Source: Mesorhizobium sp. B2-4-15 (GTDB lineage Bacteria > Pseudomonadota > Alphaproteobacteria > Rhizobiales > Rhizobiaceae). From it: a stretch of DNA of 64,000 nucleotides. This document shows, one piece after another, positions 8,508 through 16,562 of this stretch (its first letter is position 1; the number at the start of each line of letters is the position of its first letter). The position numbers and the translations under genes were made by a program. A model generated the notes under the pieces. It ran no database searches, was not told the origin of the DNA, and saw only the letters and a list, made by a program, of their open reading frames with translations. The DNA lies in contig NZ_VFUZ01000001.1 in NCBI RefSeq assembly GCF_006658505.1, forward strand, positions 310,001 to 374,000, written 5' to 3'.

Positions 8508-9640
8508 GCGCGGATCAGCCAGTCACCGTCGAAGTCGGGCTCGGCGACCGGGCCTACGATATATTGATCGGCTCCGGCCTGCTTTCGCGCGCCGGCACCG
8601 AGATCGCGCGCCGCCTGCCGGGCACGCGCGCCGCTGTCGTTACCGACGAGAATGTCGCCGCCGCGCATCTCGATACGCTGAAGGCCGGGCTCGAGAAGGG
8701 CGGAATCCAACCCGTCATCATCACGATGCCGGCCGGTGAGAAGACCAAGAGCTTTGCCCATCTCGAGGAGGTGGTCGATGGCGTTCTGGCAGCCAGGCTG
8801 GAGCGCGGCGACGTCGTCATCGCGCTTGGCGGCGGCGTTATCGGCGATCTCACCGGTTTTGCCGCCGGCATTGTGCGGCGCGGCATGAATTTCGTGCAGA
8901 TCCCGACCTCGCTGCTGGCGCAGGTCGATTCCTCGGTCGGCGGCAAAACCGGCATCAATAGCCCGCGCGGTAAGAACCTTGTCGGCGTCTTTCTCCAGCC
9001 GAAGCTCGTGCTGGCCGACACCGAAGCGCTCGACACGCTGCCGGTCCGCGAATTCCGTGCCGGCTATGCCGAGCTTGCCAAATACGGGCTTATCGACCGG
9101 CCGGAATTCTTCACCTGGCTGGAAGCGAACTGGAGACAGGTATTCGCCGGCGGTCCGGAGAGGGCGCAGGCGATTGCCGAGGCCTGCCGCGCCAAGGCCG
9201 ATGTCGTCGCCCGCGACGAGTTCGAGACCGGTGACCGGGCGCTGCTCAACCTCGGCCACACGTTCGGCCATGCGCTGGAGGCCGCCACGCAGTATGACGG
9301 CACCCGTCTCGTCCACGGCGAAGGTGTCGCGATCGGCATGGCGCTGGCGCATCGGTTCTCGTCACGGCTCAATCTGGCGAGCCCCGACGACGCGGCGCGC
9401 GTCGAGACGCATCTGCGCGCCGTCGGCCTGCCGTGGCGGATGGCCGACATCCCGGGCGACTTGCCCGATGCCGAGGCGCTGCTTGCCTTCATCACCCAGG
9501 ACAAGAAGGTGTCGCGGGGCGCGCTGACGTTCATCCTGACGCGCGGTATCGGCCAAGCCTTCATCGCCAAGGACGTGCCAGCCTCGGAAGTGCTGTCGTT
9601 CCTCCGGGAAAACCATCCGGCCAGCAGGAAAGCCGGCTGA
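8504..9640 (+). CDS. aroB: 3-dehydroquinate synthase
   Basis: NAD- and metal-dependent cyclase converting DAHP to 3-dehydroquinate, the second step of the shikimate pathway. Translation starts at the GTG at 8504, which overlaps the aroK stop; the 378-residue product begins [11 protein letters not shown]. Family features are the NAD-binding [14 protein letters not shown], the substrate loop [18 protein letters not shown], the metal ligand Glu in [11 protein letters not shown], and the His ligands in [12 protein letters not shown] and HGEGVAIGM. It is a full-length family member in an aroK-aroB operon with near-zero spacing. Confidence 0.97.
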   Translation: MSADQPVTVEVGLGDRAYDILIGSGLLSRAGTEIARRLPGTRAAVVTDENVAAAHLDTLKAGLEKGGIQPVIITMPAGEKTKSFAHLEEVVDGVLAARLERGDVVIALGGGVIGDLTGFAAGIVRRGMNFVQIPTSLLAQVDSSVGGKTGINSPRGKNLVGVFLQPKLVLADTEALDTLPVREFRAGYAELAKYGLIDRPEFFTWLEANWRQVFAGGPERAQAIAEACRAKADVVARDEFETGDRALLNLGHTFGHALEAATQYDGTRLVHGEGVAIGMALAHRFSSRLNLASPDDAARVETHLRAVGLPWRMADIPGDLPDAEALLAFITQDKKVSRGALTFILTRGIGQAFIAKDVPASEVLSFLRENHPASRKAG

Positions 9641-9641
9641 G

Positions 9642-10532
9642 ATGGAGACCGGCTGGATCGTTGCCGCCATCCTTGCCGTTCTAGTCCTGCTGGCCCTTGT
9701 GTTGCGCAAGAGCCTGCTGGCCGTGCTCGGCTACGAGCTGTCGCGCATCGAACCGCAGCGCTCGAGTGAGGCCGAATTGCGCGGCGCGGTCGACGATTTC
9801 CGCCGCGACGGCCAGGTTGTGCGCGAGGATCGCGACCGCGTGGGCGGCCTGTTCGATCTCGCAGAGCTCGAAGTCTCCGACATCATGGTGCATCGCACCA
9901 ACATGCGCTCGGTCAATGCCGACAATGCGCCGGAAGCGGTGGTGCGCGAGATCCTGCAAAGCCCGCACACCCGGATGCCTTTGTGGAAAGGCTCGCTCGA
10001 CAACATTGTCGGTGTGCTGCACGCCAAGGATCTGCTGCGCGCGCTGAACGAAGTCGGCAATGATTTTTCGCAAATCGACGTGATGAAGATCGCCTCGAAA
10101 CCGTGGTTCGTGCCCGACACCACGACCTTGCAGGAACAGCTCAACGCCTTCCTGCGCCGCAAGGCGCATTTCGCCGTCGTCGTCGACGAGTATGGCGAGG
10201 TCGAGGGGCTGGTGACGCTGGAGGACATCATCGAGGAGATCGTCGGCGAGATCGCCGACGAGCACGATGTCGACATCCAGGGTGTCAAGCAGGAGGCCGA
10301 CGGTTCGGTCGTCGTCGACGGCACTGTGCCGATCCGCGACCTCAACCGGGCGCTCGACTGGAACCTGCCGGACGAGGAGGCGACCACGATTGCCGGCCTC
10401 GTCATCCACGAGACGCAATCGATCCCCGAGGAGAAGCAGGCTTTCACCTTCCACGGCAAGCGCTTCATCGTCATGAAGCGCGACAAGAACCGGATCGCCA
10501 GGCTCAGAATCAGACCCGCGGCCGACGCTTAG
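9642..10532 (+). CDS. CorC/HlyC-family CBS-domain protein lacking the DUF21 (CNNM) membrane domain
   Basis: Protein of the CorC/hemolysin-C family associated with Mg/Co ion homeostasis. It has 296 residues, whereas the aroB-linked rhizobial proteins I know are about 430. Residues 1-25 look like the first membrane segment of a full-length protein (METGWIVAAILAVLVLLAL). The sequence then jumps to the linker before the CBS pair (SSEAELRGAVDDFRRDG). About 135 residues of the DUF21 transmembrane domain are missing in frame. The two CBS domains (HRTNMRSVNA to TLEDIIEEIVGEI) and the C-terminal CorC_HlyC domain (VVDGTVPIRDLNRAL) are intact. E. coli CorC is also a soluble protein without DUF21, so the product may work as a regulator rather than a channel. 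It begins one base after aroB. Confidence 0.85.
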   Translation: METGWIVAAILAVLVLLALVLRKSLLAVLGYELSRIEPQRSSEAELRGAVDDFRRDGQVVREDRDRVGGLFDLAELEVSDIMVHRTNMRSVNADNAPEAVVREILQSPHTRMPLWKGSLDNIVGVLHAKDLLRALNEVGNDFSQIDVMKIASKPWFVPDTTTLQEQLNAFLRRKAHFAVVVDEYGEVEGLVTLEDIIEEIVGEIADEHDVDIQGVKQEADGSVVVDGTVPIRDLNRALDWNLPDEEATTIAGLVIHETQSIPEEKQAFTFHGKRFIVMKRDKNRIARLRIRPAADA

Positions 10533-10565
10533 AGCCGGATTGCCGGATTGGGATCATGCTTACGC

Positions 10566-12110
10566 TCAGCAGTCCTTGGTCCAGCGCTCGCTGAGCGTCG
10601 CCCCCGTTTCGGCGTCGATCGCCACCAGGCTGACTTCGTAACCCCAGAGATTTCGGATGTGGCGAAGGGTTGCGTCGCGGCTTTCATTATCGAGCATGAT
10701 GCCATTCTTCACCTTGTGCTGCAGCCTCAAATGCCTGTCCCCGAGCAGGGCCACGTCCACGACCTGGATATCCGGCCGGCTTGCACCCAAATCATAGCTC
10801 TGGGCGAGCGCGGCCCTTATCCTGTTGTAGCCGCGCTCGTTGTGGATCGAAGCGACCTCGTAGTGCGGTTGGTCAGCTCCGTCGCCCAGCACGAAGAACC
10901 GCCATTTCCGGATCAGGGTCGGACTGAGATATTGGCGGATGAAGGACTCGTCGCGGTGATTGGCCCAGGCGTCGAGCAAGGTTTCAAGCCAATCGCCGCG
11001 GCCGGCAATGTCGGGGAACCAATCGCGATCCTCCGCTGTGGGTTCGGTCGAGATGCGCTGGATGTCCTGCATCATGTCCAGACCCAGAGCATAGGGATTG
11101 ATGCCGGAAAACCGCGGGTCGTCGAAGGACGGCTGGAAGATCACATTCGAATGGTTGCGCAGGATTTCGAGCATGGCGCCTTCGCTGATGCGGCCACGGT
11201 CGAAAAGCGTGTTCATGAGCGTGTAGTGCACGAAGGTGGCGCAACCCTCGTTCATCACCTGGGTTTGCCGCTGCGGATAAAAATACTGGGCAATGACGCG
11301 GACGATCCTGACAATCTCACGCTGCCAGGGCTCAAGGACAAGGCTGGTTTTCTCCAGGAAATAAAGCAGGTTTTCCTCCGGCAGATGGAGCGATTTCTTC
11401 CGCTCCGACACGCCGTCTTCGCTAGTTTCGGTCTTGTCGTCCTCTTGCGAAGGAGGCAGCGTACGCCACAAATCGTTGTAGGAGCGTTCCTCGTATTCGA
11501 GGCGCTCTCGAAGCTCTTCGCGCTGCTGTTCGCCTGACGGCTTCGGTGGCCGATGATATCGGAAGACGCCCTGGTCCATCAACGCGTGGGCGGAATCGAG
11601 GATCGCCTCCACGGCGGCGACGCCATGTTGTTCCTCGCATCGGGATATATAGCTCTTGGCGAAGTTCAGATAGCTCAGAATTCCCCCTGCGTCCGTCCAT
11701 TGCCGGAAGAGATGATTGTTCTTGAAGAAGTGATTGTGTCCAAGCGCGGCATGGGCCGTCACCAGGGCCTGCAACGCCATCGTGTTTTCCTCCATGAGGT
11801 AGACGATGCAGGGATTCGAGTTGATGACCAATTCATAGGCCAGCCCACGTCTGCCTTTGCGGTAGAGAAGCTCGTTGTAGAGGAAATGCTTGCCGAACGA
11901 CCAATGCTGATACATCAGCGGCATACCGACCGAGGAATAGGCGTCGAGCATCTGCTCGGAGGAAATGACCTCCATCTGCACGGGGTAAACGTCTAGGCGA
12001 AGCTCTTCCATCCCAAGCGCTTCGATCTCGTCGTAGACCCGCGACAGTTTCTTGAAGTCCCAGTCCGCCCCGGAAAAGAGCAATTCGGATTTGCGCGCTG
12101 GAGTGCCCAT
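10566..12110 (-). CDS. SpoVR family protein
   Basis: Cytosolic SpoVR-family protein of unknown biochemical activity, named after a Bacillus sporulation gene but widespread in non-sporulating proteobacteria. I take the start at 12110 (MGTPARKSEL), giving 514 residues, near the usual 505-520. Conserved family stretches include WSFGKHF, ELVINSNPC, LGHNHFFKNN and EGCATFVHY. It is the third gene of the prkA-yeaH-spoVR set, 11 bases after yeaH, a trio linked in enterobacteria to stationary phase and nitrogen starvation. It converges with the CorC-like gene at 10532. Family is certain; function is not. Confidence 0.95.
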   Translation of the reverse strand: MGTPARKSELLFSGADWDFKKLSRVYDEIEALGMEELRLDVYPVQMEVISSEQMLDAYSSVGMPLMYQHWSFGKHFLYNELLYRKGRRGLAYELVINSNPCIVYLMEENTMALQALVTAHAALGHNHFFKNNHLFRQWTDAGGILSYLNFAKSYISRCEEQHGVAAVEAILDSAHALMDQGVFRYHRPPKPSGEQQREELRERLEYEERSYNDLWRTLPPSQEDDKTETSEDGVSERKKSLHLPEENLLYFLEKTSLVLEPWQREIVRIVRVIAQYFYPQRQTQVMNEGCATFVHYTLMNTLFDRGRISEGAMLEILRNHSNVIFQPSFDDPRFSGINPYALGLDMMQDIQRISTEPTAEDRDWFPDIAGRGDWLETLLDAWANHRDESFIRQYLSPTLIRKWRFFVLGDGADQPHYEVASIHNERGYNRIRAALAQSYDLGASRPDIQVVDVALLGDRHLRLQHKVKNGIMLDNESRDATLRHIRNLWGYEVSLVAIDAETGATLSERWTKDC

Positions 12111-12121
12111 CCGCCTTGTCC

Positions 12122-13432
12122 TTATGCGCTTTTGCGCAGTGCCGGCTGCCTGGCGAAGAGCTCGCGAAAGACCGGATAGATGTCGCTCGGAGCAGCAATG
12201 CGCTTCATCTGGAAATTTGGCCATTTTCCATCGACAGTGCTGTAGGCGCGCCAGAGCGAGGTCCCGTTTTCGGTCGAACCGAAAATATGGCTCTCGCGTT
12301 CATCGATGATCTCCACATAGGCGAAATACTGGCACAGGCGCATGAGCTTGCCGCCGAGAAGCTCTATGCAGCGCTCGGAGTCGGTGGCGAAATTGTCGCC
12401 GTCGGACGCCTGGGCGGCATAGATGTTCCACTCCGTGGCCGGGTAGCGCTGTTTGATGATGCGATGCATTTCCTCAAGTGCCGTGGAAACGACGGTGCCG
12501 CCGCTCTGGGTGTGATAGAAGAACGTCTGTTCGTCCACCTCCTGGGCCTCGTGAGTGTGTCGAATGAACACGATGTCCGTCCTCTCATAACGGCGCGTCA
12601 GGAACAGGTGCAGCAGCACGAAGAAGCGTTTGGCCAGATCTTTTTCGCGCTCTCCCATGGATCCGGACACATCCATCAAGCAAAACATGACGGCGCTGGC
12701 ATTGGGCTGTGGCTGCGGGTCGAAACGATTAAAGCGGATGTCGACCGGATCGACATAGGCAACTCGCCTGCGGCGACGTTCCAGCCGGTCGAATTCCTCG
12801 CGCAAAGCCGCGATCCGCTCGCGCCTTGCCGTGTCGGGCGGTTGTGCTTCCAGCATGGCGATCTGCATGGCGATCGCGTCCAACTGCGCCTGTTTGGGAC
12901 GCCGAAGCGCGATGCGGCGGCCATGGCTGTTGCGCATGGTGCGGCCGACATTGATGTTGGTCGGCGAGCCGCTGGACGCGAAGCCCGCCCGCTTCGGCTT
13001 GAACGTCAGTATCTGCTTGAGATTGAGCTTGACCAGATCTGGCAATTCCAGATCCTCGAAGAAGAGGTCGAGAACCTCCTCGCGCGACAGCACGAAACGA
13101 AAATCGTCTTCGGATTCCTTGTTTCCGGGAGCGGAGGAGCCCATGCCTCCCCGCCCGGGCTTGGGGATCAGATCCCCGGAAATGTAAGTCCTGTTTCCGG
13201 GCAGGACGTGCTGGCGTCGGCCGCTGTTTCCGGCATCGCTGAACACCGGCTCGCTGGTGTCCTTATGCGGCATGGGCACGGCATGCTCGCGGCCGACCTC
13301 CGCGATGCGGCCCTCGCGGACCTTGTCGCGGATGCTTCGCTTGAGTTCCTCGCGCGCACGCTTGAGGAAGCGCTGGCGATTGCCCAGGCTCTTGTCCTTC
13401 GGATTCAGGCGGCGGTCGATAAAGATCGGCAT
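12122..13432 (-). CDS. yeaH: DUF444 family protein YeaH/YhbH
   Basis: Cytosolic protein of 436 residues in the DUF444 (YeaH/YhbH) family. It carries a von Willebrand A-like domain in its C-terminal half with a MIDAS-type segment MDVSGSMGEREKD, plus the family N-terminus FIDRRLNPKDKSLGNRQRF. It is encoded 19 bases after prkA and 11 bases before spoVR, so the three are one operon. In E. coli YeaG and YeaH act together in the response to sustained nitrogen starvation, and the same partnership is inferred here from gene order. The VWA domain suggests a protein-binding partner of the PrkA AAA+ kinase. Confidence 0.94.
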   Translation of the reverse strand: MPIFIDRRLNPKDKSLGNRQRFLKRAREELKRSIRDKVREGRIAEVGREHAVPMPHKDTSEPVFSDAGNSGRRQHVLPGNRTYISGDLIPKPGRGGMGSSAPGNKESEDDFRFVLSREEVLDLFFEDLELPDLVKLNLKQILTFKPKRAGFASSGSPTNINVGRTMRNSHGRRIALRRPKQAQLDAIAMQIAMLEAQPPDTARRERIAALREEFDRLERRRRRVAYVDPVDIRFNRFDPQPQPNASAVMFCLMDVSGSMGEREKDLAKRFFVLLHLFLTRRYERTDIVFIRHTHEAQEVDEQTFFYHTQSGGTVVSTALEEMHRIIKQRYPATEWNIYAAQASDGDNFATDSERCIELLGGKLMRLCQYFAYVEIIDERESHIFGSTENGTSLWRAYSTVDGKWPNFQMKRIAAPSDIYPVFRELFARQPALRKSA

Positions 13433-13451
13433 GGAAGCGTTCGGGCTTGCC

Positions 13452-15401
13452 TCAACCCGCCTTGTTCACGCGCATGTACCAGTCGACAAGCCGGCGCACC
13501 TGCCGCTCCGTATATCCGCGTTCCACCATGCGCTGCACGAATTCATTGTGGCGCTTTTCCGTGACACTGTCCTGCTTGGAGCCGAAGCTGATCACCGGCA
13601 GCAGGTCCTCGACCTGGCCGAACATGCGCTTTTCGATGACTTCGCGCAGCTTTTCGTAGCTTGTCCAGGACGGGTTGCGGCCATGATTACGCGCTCGTGC
13701 CCGTAGCGTGAACTTGACCACTTCGTTGCGGAAGTCCTTGGGATTGGCGATGCCGGCCGGCTTCTCGACCTGCGACAATTCCTTGTCCAGAATCTCACGG
13801 TTGAGGATCTGTCCCGTGTCGGGATCCTTGTAGTCCTGGTCCTCGATCCAGGCGTCGGCATAGGCGATGTAGCGGTCGAAAAGGTTCTGGCCATACTCGC
13901 TGTACGATTCCAGATAAGCCTTCTGGATTTCATGGCCGATGAACTCGGCATAGCGCGCCGCGAGTTCCGACTTGATGAATTCGAGATAGGCAGCTTCCGT
14001 CTCCTTCGGGAACTGCTCGCGCTTGATCGCCTCTTCAAGAATATACATCAGATGCACGGGGTCCGCCGCGACCTCGTTGGTGTCGTAGTTGAATGTCTGC
14101 GACAGGATCTTGAAAGCAAAACGTGTGCTTACGCCGGTCATGCCCTCGTCGACCCCCGCGGCGTCGCGATATTCCTGGACCGACTTGGCCCTGGGATCGA
14201 CCTCTTTGAGGTTTTCGCCGTCATAGGCGCGCATCTTGGTGTAGAGCGGCGAATTTTCATGCGCCGCAAGACGGGTCGAGACCGTGAACCGGCTGAGAAT
14301 GTCCAGCACCTCAGGCGCGCAGGGGCTGCCCGCCAGTTCACTCTCGCGCAACAGCTTCTCGTAGATATGCCGTTCTTCGGTGATGCGCAGGCAATAAGGC
14401 ACCTTGACCACCAGAATGCGGTCGAGAAAGGCCTCGTTGTTCTTGTTGTTCTTGAACTGCTGCCACTCCGACTCGTTCGAATGGGCAATGATGATGCCCT
14501 GATAGGGGAAGGCGCCGAAATTCTCGGTGCCATTGTAGCTGCCTTCCTGCGTCGCGGTGAGCAGCGGATGCAGGACCTTGATAGGCGCCTTGAACATCTC
14601 GACGAATTCGAGCAGGCCTTGGGTGGTCCGGTTCAGGCCGCCGCTATAGGAATAGGCGTCCGGATCGGACTGGCTGAAATTTTCCAGCTGTCTGATGTCG
14701 ACCTTGCCGACTAGGGCCGAGACATCCTGGTTGTTCTCGTCGCCGGGCTCGGTCTTGGCGATCGCGATCTGGCGCAGCCTCGACGGCATCAGCTTGACGA
14801 CGCTGAATTTGGAAATGTCGCCGGACAGTTCGTCGAGCCGCTTGGCCGCCCAGGGCGAGATAAGTCCGTTGAGGCGGCGCCGGGCTATGCCATATTTGTC
14901 CTCCAGCAGGTCGCCCATGCGGTCAGGATGGAAAAGGCCAAGCGGTGATTCGAAAATCGGACTGATCTGGTTGCCGACCTTCAGCGTGAAGATCGGTCTT
15001 TCCTCCATCAGTTTCTTCAGCCGTTCGGCAAGAGAGGATTTGCCGCCCCCGACAGGGCCGAGAAGGTAGAGGATCTGCTTGCGCTCCTCCAGTCCCTGCG
15101 AGGCATAGCGGAAATACCCGGCGATCCGCTCAATCGTATCTTCCATTCCATAGAAGTCGGAGAAGGAGGGATAGATCTTGACGGTGCGGTTGGAGAAGAT
15201 GCGCCCGAGCCGCTCATCCTTGCTGGTGTCGACGAGGTTCGGCTCGCCAATCGCCTCGACCATGCGCTCGGGGGCCGAGGCGTACATCGACTTGTCTTCG
15301 CGGCAGGCCAGGAGATATTGCTGGAGACTGATCTCCTCCTGAGCCGCCTTGGTATAAATCTCTGAGAACAGATTGAAGACGTCAGACTGGTTCTCACGCA
15401 T
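13452..15401 (-). CDS. prkA: PrkA/YeaG family serine protein kinase
   Basis: AAA+-related serine protein kinase of the PrkA/YeaG family. The start at 15401 (MRENQSDVF) gives 649 residues, the usual size. A 14-residue upstream extension is open but unlikely. The P-loop is G115-P-V-G-G-G-K121-S122 in the AAA_PrkA domain. The C-terminal half holds the kinase-like PrkA domain (FRNEVVKFTLRARA and following). It is the first gene of the prkA-yeaH-spoVR operon. A GGAAC-N16-AGTT element lies 53-77 bases upstream, fitting the general-stress sigma factor EcfG and the stress role of this family. Divergent to the hydrolase at 15578. Confidence 0.96.
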   Translation of the reverse strand: MRENQSDVFNLFSEIYTKAAQEEISLQQYLLACREDKSMYASAPERMVEAIGEPNLVDTSKDERLGRIFSNRTVKIYPSFSDFYGMEDTIERIAGYFRYASQGLEERKQILYLLGPVGGGKSSLAERLKKLMEERPIFTLKVGNQISPIFESPLGLFHPDRMGDLLEDKYGIARRRLNGLISPWAAKRLDELSGDISKFSVVKLMPSRLRQIAIAKTEPGDENNQDVSALVGKVDIRQLENFSQSDPDAYSYSGGLNRTTQGLLEFVEMFKAPIKVLHPLLTATQEGSYNGTENFGAFPYQGIIIAHSNESEWQQFKNNKNNEAFLDRILVVKVPYCLRITEERHIYEKLLRESELAGSPCAPEVLDILSRFTVSTRLAAHENSPLYTKMRAYDGENLKEVDPRAKSVQEYRDAAGVDEGMTGVSTRFAFKILSQTFNYDTNEVAADPVHLMYILEEAIKREQFPKETEAAYLEFIKSELAARYAEFIGHEIQKAYLESYSEYGQNLFDRYIAYADAWIEDQDYKDPDTGQILNREILDKELSQVEKPAGIANPKDFRNEVVKFTLRARARNHGRNPSWTSYEKLREVIEKRMFGQVEDLLPVISFGSKQDSVTEKRHNEFVQRMVERGYTERQVRRLVDWYMRVNKAG

Positions 15402-15453
15402 GATGCTTACCCTCAGAGCCGTTTCCGGCTGTCGAACGGCCACTTACCTATTC

Positions 15454-15478
15454 AACTGTCGGAACGCATTGTTGTTCC
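15454..15478 (-). promoter_or_regulatory. Candidate EcfG-type general stress promoter of prkA
   Basis: On the minus strand GGAAC (15478-15474) is followed after 16 bases by AGTT (15457-15454), close to the alphaproteobacterial EcfG consensus GGAAC-N16/17-CGTT. It lies 53-77 bases upstream of the prkA start. The GGAAC is also one arm of an inverted repeat, GGAAC-N8-GTTCC at 15461-15478. One -10 base deviates from consensus. Confidence 0.5.
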
Positions 15479-15577
15479 CTTCACATCGAGGGGAGTTCGT
15501 GCGCTTGCGCATGAAACCGGGAGGCGGCCCATGCGTTGCAACGCGTGCCAGGAACAGGAGAGATGGCGGGAACATGA

Positions 15578-16378
15578 ATGATTGACCGACGAAGATTTGT
15601 CCTGGCTTCGATGGCGACGATGCTGCCACGGCGCGGGTCGGCCGCGTTGCGCGGCCCGGTGCCAAGGACCTTCGACTACGGGCCGGCCAAGCTCGACATC
15701 TATGCGCCCGATGGCGCCAGGGGCTTGCCGGTCGTCTTTTTCGTCCATGGCGGCACCTGGCAGTTCGGCAAACGTACGCAGGTGAACGCCAAGCCGGCCT
15801 TCCTGCTCGCCAATGGGTTCTGCTTCGTCTCGATCGACTACCGCATGCTGCCGCAAGCCGATGTCGCGACCCAGGCCGGCGACGTCGAAAAGGCCTATGC
15901 CTATGTCAGGGCCAACATCGCCCGGCTTGGCGGCGATCCCAGCCGCATCGTCGGCATGGGTCATTCGGCCGGCTGCCATCTGATTGCCTTGACCGGCATG
16001 CGCGGCGGATTGCCTGGCGTGGCGGCGCTCATCCTCGACGACACCAGGGCCTATGATCTTGCGGCGCTCCAGAAAAACGGCGGCATGATGAGGGCCTATG
16101 CCCGGGTCTTTTCCGATCCCTCGCAATGGGCGGCATTGTCGCCGACCAGCTATGTCGACGGCCGCAAGCATCCGCCGACCTTCATTGCCTACTCCCGCGC
16201 CGAGGGCCGTGACCGGGACTCCAAGGCTTTCGCCGAGCGCCTGCGCGCCACGGGCACGCAAGTGACGCTGTTCGACGGCAGCGCCTACACGCATATGTCG
16301 ATCAACCGCGATTTCGGCGAAGACGGCGACGCGTTGACCGCCGCCGCGCTGGCGTTCCTGAAATCGACGGTCGGCTGA
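15578..16378 (+). CDS. Alpha/beta hydrolase, carboxylesterase-like, probably exported
   Basis: Alpha/beta-hydrolase of 266 residues resembling the BD-FAE/kynurenine formamidase-like esterases. The N-terminus DRRRFVLASMATML resembles a twin-arginine signal, so export is likely. The oxyanion motif HGGTW and nucleophile elbow GHSAGC are clear. The catalytic acid and histidine are probably in the C-terminal quarter (histidine in TYTHMSINRDFG). No domain beyond the hydrolase fold is seen. It is divergent from prkA and followed at 184 bases by an unrelated TPP enzyme, so the neighbourhood does not indicate its substrate. Confidence 0.8.
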   Translation: MIDRRRFVLASMATMLPRRGSAALRGPVPRTFDYGPAKLDIYAPDGARGLPVVFFVHGGTWQFGKRTQVNAKPAFLLANGFCFVSIDYRMLPQADVATQAGDVEKAYAYVRANIARLGGDPSRIVGMGHSAGCHLIALTGMRGGLPGVAALILDDTRAYDLAALQKNGGMMRAYARVFSDPSQWAALSPTSYVDGRKHPPTFIAYSRAEGRDRDSKAFAERLRATGTQVTLFDGSAYTHMSINRDFGEDGDALTAAALAFLKSTVG

Positions 16379-16484
16379 TCCCTGCCGATTTCCGTCCGCC
16401 CCCTCTGTCACTGGATCATGGCAAAAGCGGCGGCGGGATATTGCCGCGCCGACGTCCGTGGGTGCAATTGCGCTATCTGTTTGT

Positions 16485-16540
16485 CTTGACGCAACTCCGG
16501 ACGGAAAACCGCTTCACGCTTTTCCTGGAATTGCTCCTCG
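16485..16540 (+). repeat. Intergenic repeat family A, copy 1
   Basis: An element beginning TTGACGCAACTCCGGACGG and ending TTTTCCTGGAATTGCTC. The same sequence recurs with few changes at 53773-53824 (same orientation) and 45649-45702 (inverted). Its outer arms GCAA(C/T)TCC and GGAATTGC are complementary, so it can fold as a long hairpin. It lies just upstream of the TPP enzyme start. Confidence 0.75.
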
Positions 16541-16562
16541 ATTGTGAGCGGGAGAAAATTGC

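Noticed and set aside
15530..15560. Sigma-54-like word TGGCACG...TTGC upstream of prkA
   Set aside because: The GG and GC elements are 8 bases apart instead of 10, so it is not a functional -24/-12 promoter.
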